Below are positions 30,391 to 46,931 of a DNA stretch of 64,000 nt, one piece after another; the stretch's first letter is position 1, and each line of letters begins with the position of its first letter. Under the pieces are notes generated by a model. It was given only the letters and a program-made list of their open reading frames with translations. It was not told where the DNA came from and searched no databases. Origin of the DNA: Bugula neritina. Its lineage: Eukaryota; Bryozoa; Gymnolaemata; Cheilostomatida; Bugulidae. A program made the translations under genes and the position numbers. Location of the stretch: contig CAXIUT010000183.1 in assembly GCA_964035545.1 (NCBI GenBank), positions 434,001 through 498,000 on the forward strand. Direction: 5' to 3'.

Positions 30391-33300
30391 ATACTGTAAC
30401 ACTTTGAAAAATAGTGCAACACACTGAAATATACTCTGACACATTGCAATATACTGTAACATACTGAAATATGCTGTAGCACACTGAAACACATTGCAAC
30501 TCACTGAAATACACTGCAACATACTGAAATACACTGTAACATATTGAAAAATACTGCAACATACTGCAACATACTGAAATACACTGCAACATATTGAAAG
30601 ACACTGCAAGACAATGAAATATACTGCAACATACTGAAATATACTGTAACACAATGAAATATACTGCAACATACTGAAATACACTGCTACATACTGAAAT
30701 ATACTGCAACATACTGCAACATACTGAAATACACTGTAACATACTGAAATACACTGCAACAAACTACAACATATTGAAATACACTGCAACACATTGAAAT
30801 ATACCGCAACATACCTAAATATACGGTAATATAGCGGAAAAAAACTGTAACAGATTGACAAATTCTGCAACATACTGAAATATACTGCGACACATTGCAA
30901 TATACTGTAACATACTGAAATATGCTCTAGCACACTGAAATACACTGCAACCCACTGAAATATACTGCAACATACGGAAATACACTGCAACACATTGAAA
31001 TACACTGCAACATACCAAAATAAATGGTAAACTACTGAAATATACTTTAACACATTGAAAAATACTGCAACATACTGAAGTATACTGTAACACACTGAAA
31101 TATACTGCAACATACTGAAATACACTGTAACATATTGAAATACACTGCAACAAACTACAACATATTGAAATACACTGCAACGCATTGAAAGACACTGCAA
31201 CACATTGAAATATACTGCAATATACCAATATATATGGTAAACTGCTGAAATATACTTTAACACAATGAAAAATACTGCAACATACTGAAATATACTGTAA
31301 CACACTGAAATATACTGCAACATACTGCAACAATCTGAAATACACTGTAACATACTGAAATACACTGCAACAAACTACAAAATATTGAAATACACTGCAA
31401 CACATTGAAATATACTGCAACATACTTAAATATACGGTAATATACCGAAAAAAAAACTGTAACAGATTGAAAAATTCTGCAACATACTGAAATAAACTGC
31501 AACACACTGAAATACACCGCAAAATACTACAACATACTGAAATACACTGTAACATATTGAAATACACTGCAACACTTTGAAATATACTGCAACATACCGA
31601 AATATATGTTAAACTACTAAAATATACTGTAACACTTTGAAAAACAGTGCAACATACTGAAATATACTGCGACACTTTGCAATGTACTGTAACATACTGA
31701 AATATGCTGTAGCACACTGAAATACACTGCAACTCACTGAAATATACTGCAACATATTGAAATACACTGCAACATCCTACAACATGCTAAAATACACGGT
31801 AACATATTGAAATACAGTACAACACGTTGAAATATACTGCAACATACCGGAATATATGGTAAAGTACTGAAATATACTGTAACACATTGAAAAATACTGC
31901 AACATACTGAAATATACTGTAACACACTGAAATATACTGCAACATACTGAAATACACTGTAACATACTGAAATACATTGCAAAATACTGCAACATATTGA
32001 AATACACTGCAGCATCCTACAACATGCTGAAATACACTGTAACATATTGAAATACACTGCAACACATTGAAATATACTGCAACATACCGCAATATATGGT
32101 AAACTACTGAAATATACTGTAACACATTGAAAAATACTGCATCATACTGAAATATACTGCGACATAATGCAATATTCTGTAACATACTGAGATATGCTGT
32201 AGCACACTGAAATACACTACAACTCACTGAAACATACTGCAACATACTGAAATACACTGTAACATCCTACAACATACTGAAATACACAGTAACATATTGA
32301 AATACACTGCAACACATTGAAATATACTGCAACATACCTAAATATACGGTAATATACTGAAAAATACTGTAACACATTGAAAAATACTGCAAGATACTGA
32401 AATATACTGTGACACATTGCAATATACTGTAACATACTGAAATATGCTCAAGCACACTGAAACACACTGCACCTCACTGAAACATACTGCAACATACTGA
32501 AATACACTGCAACATCCTACAACATACTGAAATACACTGCAACATATTGAAAGACACTGCAAGACAATGAAATATACTGCAACATACTGAAATATACCGT
32601 AACACACTGAAATATACTGCAACATACTGAAATACACTGCTACATACTGAAATATACTGCAACATACTGCAACATACTCAAATACACTGTAACATACTGA
32701 AATACACTGCAACAAACTACAACATATTGAAATACACTGCAACACATTGAAATATACTGCAACATACCTAAATATACGGTAATATAGCGGAAAAAAACTG
32801 TAACAGATTGACAAATTCTGCAACATACTGAAATATACTGCGACACATTGCAATATACTGTAACATACTGAAATATGCTCTAGCACACTGAAATACACTG
32901 CAACCCACTGAAATATACTGCAACATACGGAAATACACTGCAACACATTGAAATACACTGCAACAAACTACAACATATTGAAATACACTGCAACGCATTG
33001 AAAGACACTGCAACACATTGAAATATACTGCAATATACCAATATATATGGTAAACTGCTGAAATATACTTTAACACAATGAAAAATACTGCAACATACTG
33101 AAATATACTGTAACACACTGAAATATACTGCAACATACTGCAACAATCTGAAATACACTGTAACATACTGAAATACACTGCAACAAACTACAACATATTG
33201 AAATACACTGCAACACATTGAAATATACTGCAACATACCTAAATATACGGTAATATACCGAAAAAAAAACTGTAACAGATTGAAAAATTCTGCAACATAC

Positions 33301-34816
33301 TGAAATAAACTGCAACACACTGAAATACAGCGCAAAATACTACAACATACTGAAATACACTGTAACATATTGAAATACACTGCAACACTTTGAAATATAC
33401 TGCAACATACCGAAATATATGTTAAACTACTAAAATATACTGTAACACTTTGAAAAACAGTGCAACATACTGAAATATACTGCGACACTTTGCAATGTAC
33501 TGTAACATACTGAAACATGCTGTAGCACACTGAAATACACTGCAACTCACTGAAATATACTGCAACATATTGAAATACACTGCAACATCCTACAACATGC
33601 TAAAATACACGGTAACATATTGAAATACAGTACAACACGTTGAAATATACTGCAACATACCGGAATATATGGTAAAGTACTGAAATATACTGTAACACAC
33701 TGAAAAATACTGCAACATACTGAAATATACTGCGACACATTGCAATATACTGCAACATACCAAAATATATGGTAAACTACTGAAATATACTTTAACACAT
33801 TGAAAAATACTGCAACATACTGAAATATACTGTAACACACTGAAATATACTGCAACATACTGAAATACACTGTAACATACTGAAATAAACTGCAACATAC
33901 CAAAATATATGGTAAACTACTGAAATATACTTTAACACATTGAAAAATCCTGCAACATACTAAAACATACTGTAACACACTGCAAGATACTGCAACATAC
34001 TGAAATACACTGAAACATACTGAAATAAACTGCAACATACCAAAATATATGGTAAACTACTGAAATATACTGTAACACACTGAAAATTACTGCAACATAC
34101 TGAAATATACTGTAACACACTGAAATATACTGCAACAAACTGAAATACACTGTAACATATTGAAATAAACTGCAACATACCAAAATATATGGTAAACTAC
34201 TGGAATATACTTTAACACATTGAAAAATACTGCAACATACTAAAATATACCGTAACACACTGCAAGATACTGCAACATACCGAAATACACTGTAACATAC
34301 TGAAACACACTGCAACATACTGCATTATACTGACATACACTGGAACATATTGAAATACACTGCAACACAATGAAATATACTGCAACATACCGCAATATAT
34401 GGTAAACTACTGAAATATACTGTAACACATTGAAAAATACTGCAACATACTGAAATATACTGTAACACACTGAAATATACTGCAACATACTGAAATACAC
34501 TGTAACATACTGAAATAAACTGCAACATACCAAAATATATAGTAAACTACTGAAATATACTTTAACACATTGAAAAATCCTGCAACATACTAAAATATAC
34601 TCTAACACACTGCAAGATACTGCAACATACCGAAATACACTGTAACATAGTGAAATGCACTGCAACATACTGCATTATACTGACATACACTGGAACATAT
34701 TGAAATACACTGCAACATCCTACAACATGCTGAAATACGCTGTAACATATTGAAATACACTGCAACACATTGAAAAATACTGCAACATACCGAAATATAT
34801 GGTAAACTATTGAATT
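30391..34816 (+). repeat. 4,426-bp tandem repeat, unit 1
   Basis: Matches the next unit at a constant offset of 4,426. Tracts A7 30,838, A9 31,448, A7 32,791 and A9 33,261 contribute six extra bases, agreeing with 4,420 + 6. The A7-to-A9 spacings are 610 and 470 bp, and both are reproduced in unit 2. The unit includes the fused caccttg-free segment at 32,960, where caacattgcaac-type sequence runs directly into the caacaaactac variant after loss of 140 bp relative to 20.1-20.3 kb. Confidence 0.85.
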
Positions 34817-37800
34817 ATACTGTAACACTTTGAAAAATAGTGCAACACACTGAAATATACTCTGACACATTGCAATATACTGTAACATACTGAAATATGC
34901 TGTAGCACACTGAAATACATTGCAACTCACTGAAATACACTGCAACATACTGAAATACACTGTAACATATTGAAAAATACTGCAACATACTGCAACATAC
35001 TGAAATACACTGCAACATATTGAAAGACACTGCAAGACAATGAAATATACTGCAACATACTGAAATATACTGTAACACAATGAAATATACTGCAACATAC
35101 TGAAATACACTGCTACATACTGAAATATACTGCAACATACTGCAACATACTGAAATACACTGTAACATACTGAAATACACTGCAACAAACTACAACATAT
35201 TGAAATACACTGCAACACATTGAAATATACTGCAACATACCTAAATATACGGTAATATAGCGGAAAAAAACTGTAACAGATTGACAAATTCTGCAACATA
35301 CTGAAATATACTGCGACACATTGCAATATACTGTAACATACTGAAATATGCTCTAGCACACTGAAATACACTGCAACCCACTGAAATATACTGCAACATA
35401 CGGAAATACACTGCAACACATTGAAATACACTGCAACATACCAAAATAAATGGTAAACTACTGAAATATACTTTAACACATTGAAAAATACTGCAACATA
35501 CTGAAGTATACTGTAACACACTGAAATATACTGCAACATACTGAAATACACTGTAACATATTGAAATACACTGCAACAAACTACAACATATTGAAATACA
35601 CTGCAACGCATTGAAAGACACTGCAACACATTGAAATATACTGCAATATACCAATATATATGGTAAACTGCTGAAATATACTTTAACACAATGAAAAATA
35701 CTGCAACATACTGAAATATACTGTAACACACTGAAATATACTGCAACATACTGCAACAATCTGAAATACACTGTAACATACTGAAATACACTGCAACAAA
35801 CTACAAAATATTGAAATACACTGCAACACATTGAAATATACTGCAACATACTTAAATATACGGTAATATACCGAAAAAAAAACTGTAACAGATTGAAAAA
35901 TTCTGCAACATACTGAAATAAACTGCAACACACTGAAATACACCGCAAAATACTACAACATACTGAAATACACTGTAACATATTGAAATACACTGCAACA
36001 CTTTGAAATATACTGCAACATACCGAAATATATGTTAAACTACTAAAATATACTGTAACACTTTGAAAAACAGTGCAACATACTGAAATATACTGCGACA
36101 CTTTGCAATGTACTGTAACATACTGAAATATGCTGTAGCACACTGAAATACACTGCAACTCACTGAAATATACTGCAACATATTGAAATACACTGCAACA
36201 TCCTACAACATGCTAAAATACACGGTAACATATTGAAATACAGTACAACACGTTGAAATATACTGCAACATACCGGAATATATGGTAAAGTACTGAAATA
36301 TACTGTAACACATTGAAAAATACTGCAACATACTGAAATATACTGTAACACACTGAAATATACTGCAACATACTGAAATACACTGTAACATACTGAAATA
36401 CATTGCAAAATACTGCAACATATTGAAATACACTGCAGCATCCTACAACATGCTGAAATACACTGTAACATATTGAAATACACTGCAACACATTGAAATA
36501 TACTGCAACATACCGCAATATATGGTAAACTACTGAAATATACTGTAACACATTGAAAAATACTGCATCATACTGAAATATACTGCGACATAATGCAATA
36601 TTCTGTAACATACTGAGATATGCTGTAGCACACTGAAATACACTACAACTCACTGAAACATACTGCAACATACTGAAATACACTGTAACATCCTACAACA
36701 TACTGAAATACACAGTAACATATTGAAATACACTGCAACACATTGAAATATACTGCAACATACCTAAATATACGGTAATATACTGAAAAATACTGTAACA
36801 CATTGAAAAATACTGCAAGATACTGAAATATACTGTGACACATTGCAATATACTGTAACATACTGAAATATGCTCAAGCACACTGAAACACACTGCACCT
36901 CACTGAAACATACTGCAACATACTGAAATACACTGCAACATCCTACAACATACTGAAATACACTGCAACATATTGAAAGACACTGCAAGACAATGAAATA
37001 TACTGCAACATACTGAAATATACCGTAACACACTGAAATATACTGCAACATACTGAAATACACTGCTACATACTGAAATATACTGCAACATACTGCAACA
37101 TACTGAAATACACTGTAACATACTGAAATACACTGCAACAAACTACAACATATTGAAATACACTGCAACACATTGAAATATACTGCAACATACCTAAATA
37201 TACGGTAATATAGCGGAAAAAAACTGTAACAGATTGACAAATTCTGCAACATACTGAAATATACTGCGACACATTGCAATATACTGTAACATACTGAAAT
37301 ATGCTCTAGCACACTGAAATACACTGCAACCCACTGAAATATACTGCAACATACGGAAATACACTGCAACACATTGAAATACACTGCAACAAACTACAAC
37401 ATATTGAAATACACTGCAACGCATTGAAAGACACTGCAACACATTGAAATATACTGCAATATACCAATATATATGGTAAACTGCTGAAATATACTTTAAC
37501 ACAATGAAAAATACTGCAACATACTGAAATATACTGTAACACACTGAAATATACTGCAACATACTGCAACAATCTGAAATACACTGTAACATACTGAAAT
37601 ACACTGCAACAAACTACAACATATTGAAATACACTGCAACACATTGAAATATACTGCAACATACCTAAATATACGGTAATATACCGAAAAAAAAACTGTA
37701 ACAGATTGAAAAATTCTGCAACATACTGAAATAAACTGCAACACACTGAAATACAGCGCAAAATACTACAACATACTGAAATACACTGTAACATATTGAA

Positions 37801-39242
37801 ATACACTGCAACACTTTGAAATATACTGCAACATACCGAAATATATGTTAAACTACTAAAATATACTGTAACACTTTGAAAAACAGTGCAACATACTGAA
37901 ATATACTGCGACACTTTGCAATGTACTGTAACATACTGAAACATGCTGTAGCACACTGAAATACACTGCAACTCACTGAAATATACTGCAACATATTGAA
38001 ATACACTGCAACATCCTACAACATGCTAAAATACACGGTAACATATTGAAATACAGTACAACACGTTGAAATATACTGCAACATACCGGAATATATGGTA
38101 AAGTACTGAAATATACTGTAACACACTGAAAAATACTGCAACATACTGAAATATACTGCGACACATTGCAATATACTGCAACATACCAAAATATATGGTA
38201 AACTACTGAAATATACTTTAACACATTGAAAAATACTGCAACATACTGAAATATACTGTAACACACTGAAATATACTGCAACATACTGAAATACACTGTA
38301 ACATACTGAAATAAACTGCAACATACCAAAATATATGGTAAACTACTGAAATATACTTTAACACATTGAAAAATCCTGCAACATACTAAAACATACTGTA
38401 ACACACTGCAAGATACTGCAACATACTGAAATACACTGAAACATACTGAAATAAACTGCAACATACCAAAATATATGGTAAACTACTGAAATATACTGTA
38501 ACACACTGAAAATTACTGCAACATACTGAAATATACTGTAACACACTGAAATATACTGCAACAAACTGAAATACACTGTAACATATTGAAATAAACTGCA
38601 ACATACCAAAATATATGGTAAACTACTGAAATATACTTTAACACATTGAAAAATACTGCAACATACTAAAATATACCGTAACACACTGCAAGATACTGCA
38701 ACATACCGAAATACACTGTAACATACTGAAACACACTGCAACATACTGCATTATACTGACATACACTGGAACATATTGAAATACACTGCAACACAATGAA
38801 ATATACTGCAACATACCGCAATATATGGTAAACTACTGAAATATACTGTAACACATTGAAAAATACTGCAACATACTGAAATATACTGTAACACACTGAA
38901 ATATACTGCAACATACTGAAATACACTGTAACATACTGAAATAAACTGCAACATACCAAAATATATAGTAAACTACTGAAATATACTTTAACACATTGAA
39001 AAATCCTGCAACATACTAAAATATACTCTAACACACTGCAAGATACTGCAACATACCGAAATACACTGTAACATAGTGAAATGCACTGCAACATACTGCA
39101 TTATACTGACATACACTGGAACATATTGAAATACACTGCAACATCCTACAACATGCTGAAATACGCTGTAACATATTGAAATACACTGCAACACATTGAA
39201 AAATACTGCAACATACCGAAATATATGGTAAACTATTGAATT
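34817..39242 (+). repeat. 4,426-bp tandem repeat, unit 2
   Basis: Repeats unit 1 including its four A-tracts (35,264; 35,874; 37,217; 37,687). The left junction is near 34,807-34,820, where ctattgaattatac replaces the ctaccaaaatatac expected from 30,383. The match ends near 39,250, where acacattg replaces acactttg. From about 38.2 kb this unit is also the first part of the 4,314-bp repeat, so the two duplications overlap. Confidence 0.85.
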
Positions 39243-42200
39243 ATACTGTAACACATTGAAAAATACTGAAACAAACTGAAATATACTCTGACACAATGCA
39301 AAATACTGTAACATACTGAAATATGCTGTAGCACACTGAAATACACTGCAACTCACTGAAATATACTGCAACATACTGAAAAACACTGTAACATATTGAG
39401 ACATACTGCAACATACTGCAACATACTGAAATACACTGTAACATACTGAAATACATTGCAAAATACTGCAACATATTGAAATACACTGCAGCATCCTACA
39501 ACATGCTGAAATACACTGTAACATATTGAAATACACTGCAACACATTGAAATATACTGCAACATACCGCAATATATGGTAAACTACTGAAATATACTGTA
39601 ACACATTGAAAAATACTGCATCATCCTGAAATATACTGCGACATAATGCAATATTCTGCAACATACTGAGATATGCTGTAGCACACTGAAATACACTACA
39701 ACTCACTGAAACATACTGCAACATACTGAAATACACTGTAACATCCTACAACATACTGAAATACACAGTAACATATTGAAATACACTGCAACACATTGAA
39801 ATATACTGCAACATACCCAAATATACGGTAATATACTGAAAAATACCCTAACACATTGAAAAATACTGCAAGATACTGAAATATACTGTGACACATTGCA
39901 ATATACTGTAACATACTGAAATATGCTCAAGCACACTGAAACACACTGCACCTCACTGAAACATACTGCAACATACTGAAATACACTGCAACATCCTACA
40001 ACATACTGAAATACACTGCAACATATTGAAAGACACTGCAAGACAATGAAATATACTGCAACAGACTGAAATATACCGTAACACACTGAAATATACTGCA
40101 ACATACTGAAATACACTGCTACATACTGAAATATACTGCAACATACTGCAACATACTGAAATACACTGTAACATACTGAAATACACTGCAACAAACTACA
40201 TCATATTGAAATACACTGCAACACATTGAAATATACTGCAACATACCTAAATATACGGTAATATAGCGGAAAAAAACTGTATAAGATTGACAAATTCTGC
40301 AACATACTGAAATATACTGCGACACATTGCAATATACTGTAACATACTGAAATATGCTCTAGCACACTGAAATACACTGCAACCCACTGAAATATACTGC
40401 AACATACGGAAATACACTGCAACACATTGAAATACACTGCAATATACCAAAATAAATGGTAAACTACTGAAATATACTTTAACACATTGAAAAATACTGC
40501 AACATACTGAAATATACTGTAACACACTGAAATATACTGCAACATACTGAAATACACTGTAACATATTGAAATACACTGCAACAAACTATAACATATTGA
40601 AATACACTGCAACGCATTGAAAGACACTGCAACACATTAAAATATACTGCAATATACCAATATATATGGTAAACTGCTGAAATATACTTTAACACAATGA
40701 AAAATACTGCAACATACTGAAATATACTGTAACACACTGAAATATACTGCAACATACTGCAACAATCTGAAATACACTGTAACATACTGAAATACACTGC
40801 AACAAACTACAACATATTGAAATACACTGCAACACATTGAAATATACTGCAACATACTTAAATATACGGTAATATACCGAAAAAAAAACTGTAACAGATT
40901 GAAAAATTCTGCAACATACTGAAATAAACTGCAACACACTGAAATACACCGCAAAATACTACAACATACTGAAATACACTGTAACATATTGAAATACACT
41001 GCAACACTTTGAAATATACTGCAACATACCGAAATATATGTTAAACTACTAAAATATACTGTAACACTTTGAAAAACAGTGCAACATACTGAAATATACT
41101 GCGACACTTTGCAATGTACTGTAACATACTGAAATATGCTGTAGCACACTGAAATACACTGCAACTCACTGAAATATACTGCAACATATTGAAATACACT
41201 GCAACATCCTACAACATGCTAAAATACACGGTAACATATTGAAATACAGTACAACACGTTGAAATATACTGCAACATACCGGAATATATGGTGAAGTACT
41301 GAAATATACTGTAACACACTGAAAAATACTGCAACATACTGAAATATACTGCGACACATTGCAATATACTGCAACATACCAAAATATATGGTAAACTACT
41401 GAAATATACTTTAACACATTGAAAAATACTGCAACATACTGAAATATACTGTAACACACTGAAATATACTGCAACATACTGAAATACACTGCAACATACT
41501 GAAATACATTGCAAAATACTGCAACATATTGAAATACACTGCAGCATCCTACAACATGCTGAAATACACTGTAACATATTGAAATACACTGCAACACATT
41601 GAAATATGCTGCAACATACCGCAATATATGGTAAACTACTGAAATATACTGTAACACATTGAAAAATACTGCATCATACTGAAATATACTGCGACATAAT
41701 GCAATATTCTGTAACATACTGAGATATGCTGTAGCACACTGAAATACACTACAACTCACTGAAACATACTGCAACATACTGAAAGACACTGTAACATCCT
41801 ACAACATACTGAAATACACAGTAACATATTGAAATACACTGCAACACATTGAAATATACTGCAACATACCTAAATATACGGTAATATACTGAAAAATACT
41901 GTAACACATTGAAAAATACTGCAAGATACTGAAATATACTGTGACACATTGCAATATACTGTAACATACTGAAATATGCTCAAGCACACTGAAACACACT
42001 GCACCTCACTGAAACATACTGCAACATACTGAAATACACTGCAACATCCTACAACATACTGAAATACACTGCAACATATTGAAAGACACTGCAAGACAAT
42101 GAAATATACTGCAACATACTGAAATATACCGTAACACACTGAAATATACTGCAACATACTGAAATACACTGCTACATACTGAAATATACTGCAACATACT

Positions 42201-42509
42201 GCAACATACTGAAATACACTGTAACATACTGAAATACACTGCAACAAACTACAACATATTGAAATACACTGCAACACATTGAAATATACTGCAACATACC
42301 TAAATATACGGTAATATAGCGGAAAAAAACTGTAACAGATTGACAAATTCTGCAACATACTGAAATATACTGCGACACATTGCAATATACTGTAACATAC
42401 TGAAATATGCTCTAGCACACTGAAATACACTGCAACCCACTGAAATATACTGCAACATACGGAAATACACTGCAACACATTGAAATACACTGCAACATAC
42501 CAAAATAAA
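38196..42509 (+). repeat. 4,314-bp tandem repeat, unit 1
   Basis: Matches the next unit at offset 4,314. It contains A7 40,270, A9 40,880 and A7 42,323, four extra bases, agreeing with 4,310 + 4. Private changes include cattaaaata at about 40,638 and ctgtataagattg after the 40,270 tract. The last A7 has no A9 partner because the unit ends first. Confidence 0.84.
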
Positions 42510-45500
42510 TGGTAAACTACTGAAATATACTTTAACACATTGAAAAATACTGCAACATACTGAAATATACTGTAACACACCGAAATATACTGCAACATAC
42601 TGAAATACACTGTAACATACTGAAATAAACTGCAACATACCAAAATATATGGTAAACTACTGAAATATACTTTAACACATTGAAAAATCCTGCAACATAC
42701 TAAAACATACTGTAACACACTGCAAGATACTGCAACATACTGAAATACACTGAAACATACTGAAATAAACTGCAACATACCAAAATATATGGTAAACTAC
42801 TGAAATATACTGTAACACACTGAAAATTACTGCAACATACTGAAATATACTGTAACACACTGAAATATACTGCAACAAACTGAAATACACTGTAACATAT
42901 TGAAATAAACTGCAACATACCAAAATATATGGTAAACTACTGAAATATACTTTAACACATTGAAAAATACTGCAACATACTAAAATATACCGTAACACAC
43001 TGCAAGATACTGCAACATACCGAAATACACTGTAACATACTGAAACACACTGCAACATACTGCATTATACTGACATACACTGGAACATATTGAAATACAC
43101 TGCAACACAATGAAATATACTGCAACATACCGCAATATATGGTAAACTACTGAAATATACTGTAACACATTGAAAAATACTGCAACATACTGAAATATAC
43201 TGTAACACACTGAAATATACTGCAACATACTGAAATACACTGTAACATACTGAAATAAACTGCAACATACCAAAATATATAGTAAACTACTGAAATATAC
43301 TTTAACACATTGAAAAATCCTGCAACATACTAAAATATACTCTAACACACTGCAAGATACTGCAACATACCGAAATACACTGTAACATAGTGAAACGCAC
43401 TGCAACATACTGCATTATACTGACATACACTGGAACATATTGAAATACACTGCAACATCCTACAACATGCTGAAATACGCTGTAAAATATTGAAATACAC
43501 TGCAACACATTGAAAAATACTGCAACATACCGAAATATATGGTAAACTATTGAATTATACTGTAACACATTGAAAAATACTGAAACAAACTGAAATATAC
43601 TCTGACACAATGCAAAATACTGTAACATACTGAAATATGCTGTAGCACACTGAAATACACTGCAACTCACTGAAATATACTGCAACATACTGAAAAACAC
43701 TGTAACATATTGAGACATACTGCAACATACTGCAACATACTGAAATACACTGTAACATACTGAAATACATTGCAAAATACTGCAACATATTGAAATACAC
43801 TGCAGCATCCTACAACATGCTGAAATACACTGTAACATATTGAAATACACTGCAACACATTGAAATATACTGCAACATACCGCAATATATGGTAAACTAC
43901 TGAAATATACTGTAACACATTGAAAAATACTGCATCATACTGAAATATACTGCGACATAATGCAATATTCTGTAACATACTGAGATATGCTGTAGCACAC
44001 TGAAATACACTACAACTCACTGAAACATACTGCAACATACTGAAATACACTGTAACATCCTACAACATACTGAAATACACAGTAACATATTGAAATACAC
44101 TGCAACACATTGAAATATACTGCAACATACCTAAATATACGGTAATATACTGAAAAATACCCTAACACATTGAAAAATACTGCAAGATACTGAAATATAC
44201 TGTGACACATTGCAATATACTGTAACATACTGAAATATGCTCAAGCACACTGAAACACACTGCACCTCACTGAAACATACTGCAACATACTGAAATACAC
44301 TGCAACATCCTACAACATACTGAAATACACTGCAACATATTGAAAGACACTGCAAGACAATGAAATATACTGCAACAGACTGAAATATACCGTAACACAC
44401 TGAAATATACTGCAACATACTGAAATACACTGCTACATACTGAAATATACTGCAACATACTGCAACATACTGAAATACACTGTAACATACTGAAATACAC
44501 TGCAACAAACTACAACATATTGAAATACACTGCAACACATTGAAATATACTGCAACATACCTAAATATACGGTAATATAGCGGAAAAAAACTGTAACAGA
44601 TTGACAAATTCTGCAACATACTGAAATATACTGCGACACATTGCAATATACTGTAACATACTGAAATATGCTCTAGCACACTGAAATACACTGCAACCCA
44701 CTGAAATATACTGCAACATACGGAAATACACTGCAACACATTGAAATACACTGCAATATACCAAAATAAATGGTAAACTACTGAAATATACTTTAACACA
44801 TTGAAAAATACTGCAACATACTGAAATATACTGTAACACACTGAAATATACTGCAACATACTGAAATACACTGTAACATATTGAAATACACTGCAACAAA
44901 CTATAACATATTGAAATACACTGCAACGCATTGAAAGACACTGCAACACATTGAAATATACTGCAATATACCAATATATATGGTAAACTGCTGAAATATA
45001 CTTTAACACAATGAAAAATACTGCAACATACTGAAATATACTGTAACACACTGAAATATACTGCAACATACTGCAACAATCTGAGATACACTGTAACATA
45101 CTGAAATACACTGCAACAAACTACAACATATTGAAATACACTGCAACACATTGAAATATACTGCAACATACCTAAATATACGGTAATATACCGAAAAAAA
45201 AACTGTAACAGATTGAAAAATTCTGCAACATACTGAAATAAACTGCAACACACTGAAATACACCGCAAAATGCTACAACATACTGAAATACACTGTAACA
45301 TATTGAAATACACTGCAACACTTTGAAATATACTGCAACATACCGAAATATATGTTAAACTACTAAAATATACTGTAACACTTTGAAAAACAGTGCAACA
45401 TACTGAAATATACTGCGACACTTTGCAATGTACTGTAACATACTGAAATATGCTGTAGCACACTGAAATACACTGCAACTCACTGAAATATACTGCAACA

Positions 45501-46931
45501 TATTGAAATACACTGCAACATCCTACAACATGCTAAAATACACGGTAACATATTGAAATACAGTACAACACGTTGAAATATACTGCAACATACCGGAATA
45601 TATGGTGAAGTACTGAAATATACTGTAACACACTGAAAAATACTGCAACATACTGAAATATACTGCGACACATTGCAATATACTGCAACATACCAAAATA
45701 TATGGTAAACTACTGAAATATACTTTAACACATTGAAAAATACTGCAACATACTGAAATATACTGTAACACACTGAAATATACTGCAACATACTGAAATA
45801 CACTGTAACATACTGAAATACATTGCAAAATACTGCAACATATTGAAATACACTGCAGCATCCTACAACATGCTGAAATACACTGTAACATATTGAAATA
45901 CACTGCAACACATTGAAATATGCTGCAACATACCGCAATATATGGTAAACTACTGAAATATACTGTAACACATTGAAAAATACTGCATCATACTGAAATA
46001 TACTGCGACATAATGCAATATTCTGTAACATACTGAGATATGCTGTAGCACACTGAAATACACTACAACTCACTGAAACATACTGCAACATACTGAAAGA
46101 CACTGTAACATCCTACAACATACTGAAATACACAGTAACATATTGAAATACACTGCAACACATTGAAATATACTGCAACATACCTAAATATACGGTAATA
46201 TACTGAAAAATACTGTAACACATTGAAAAATACTGCAAGATACTGAAATATACTGTGACACATTGCAATATACTGTAACGTACTGAAATATGCTCAAGCA
46301 CACTGAAACACACTGCACCTCACTGAAACATACTGCAACATACTGAAATACACTGCAACATCCTACAACATACTGAAATACACTGCAACATATTGAAAGA
46401 CACTGCAAGACAATGAAATATACTGCAACATACTGAAATATACCGTAACACACTGAAATATACTGCAACATACTGAAATACACTGCTACATACTGAAATA
46501 TACTGCAACATACTGCAACATACTGAAATACACTGTAACATACTGAAATACACTGCAACAAACTACAACATATTGAAATACACTGCAACACATTGAAATA
46601 TACTGCAACATACCTAAATATACGGTAATATAGCGGAAAAAAACTGTAACAGATTGACAAATTCTGCAACATACTGAAATATACTGCGACACATTGCAAT
46701 ATACTGTAACATACTGAAATATGCTCTAGCACACTGAAATACACTGCAACCCACTGAAATATACTGCAACATACGGAAATACACTGCAACACATTGAAAT
46801 ACACTGCAACATACCAAAATAAATGGTAAACTACTGAAATATACTTTAACACATTGAAAAATACTGCAACATACTGAAATATACTGTAACACACTGAAAT
46901 ATACTGCAACATACTGAAATACACTGTAACA
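42510..46931 (+). repeat. 4,314-bp tandem repeat, unit 2
   Basis: The left junction at about 42,500-42,520 joins acactgcaacataccaaaat with aaatggtaaac to the context of 38,196. The unit repeats the tracts as A7 44,584, A9 45,194 and A7 46,637. The match ends near 46,932, where taacatattg appears instead of taacatactg. It consists of sub-blocks of 2,261 and 2,053 bp between successive A7 tracts (42,323 to 44,584 to 46,637). Confidence 0.84.
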
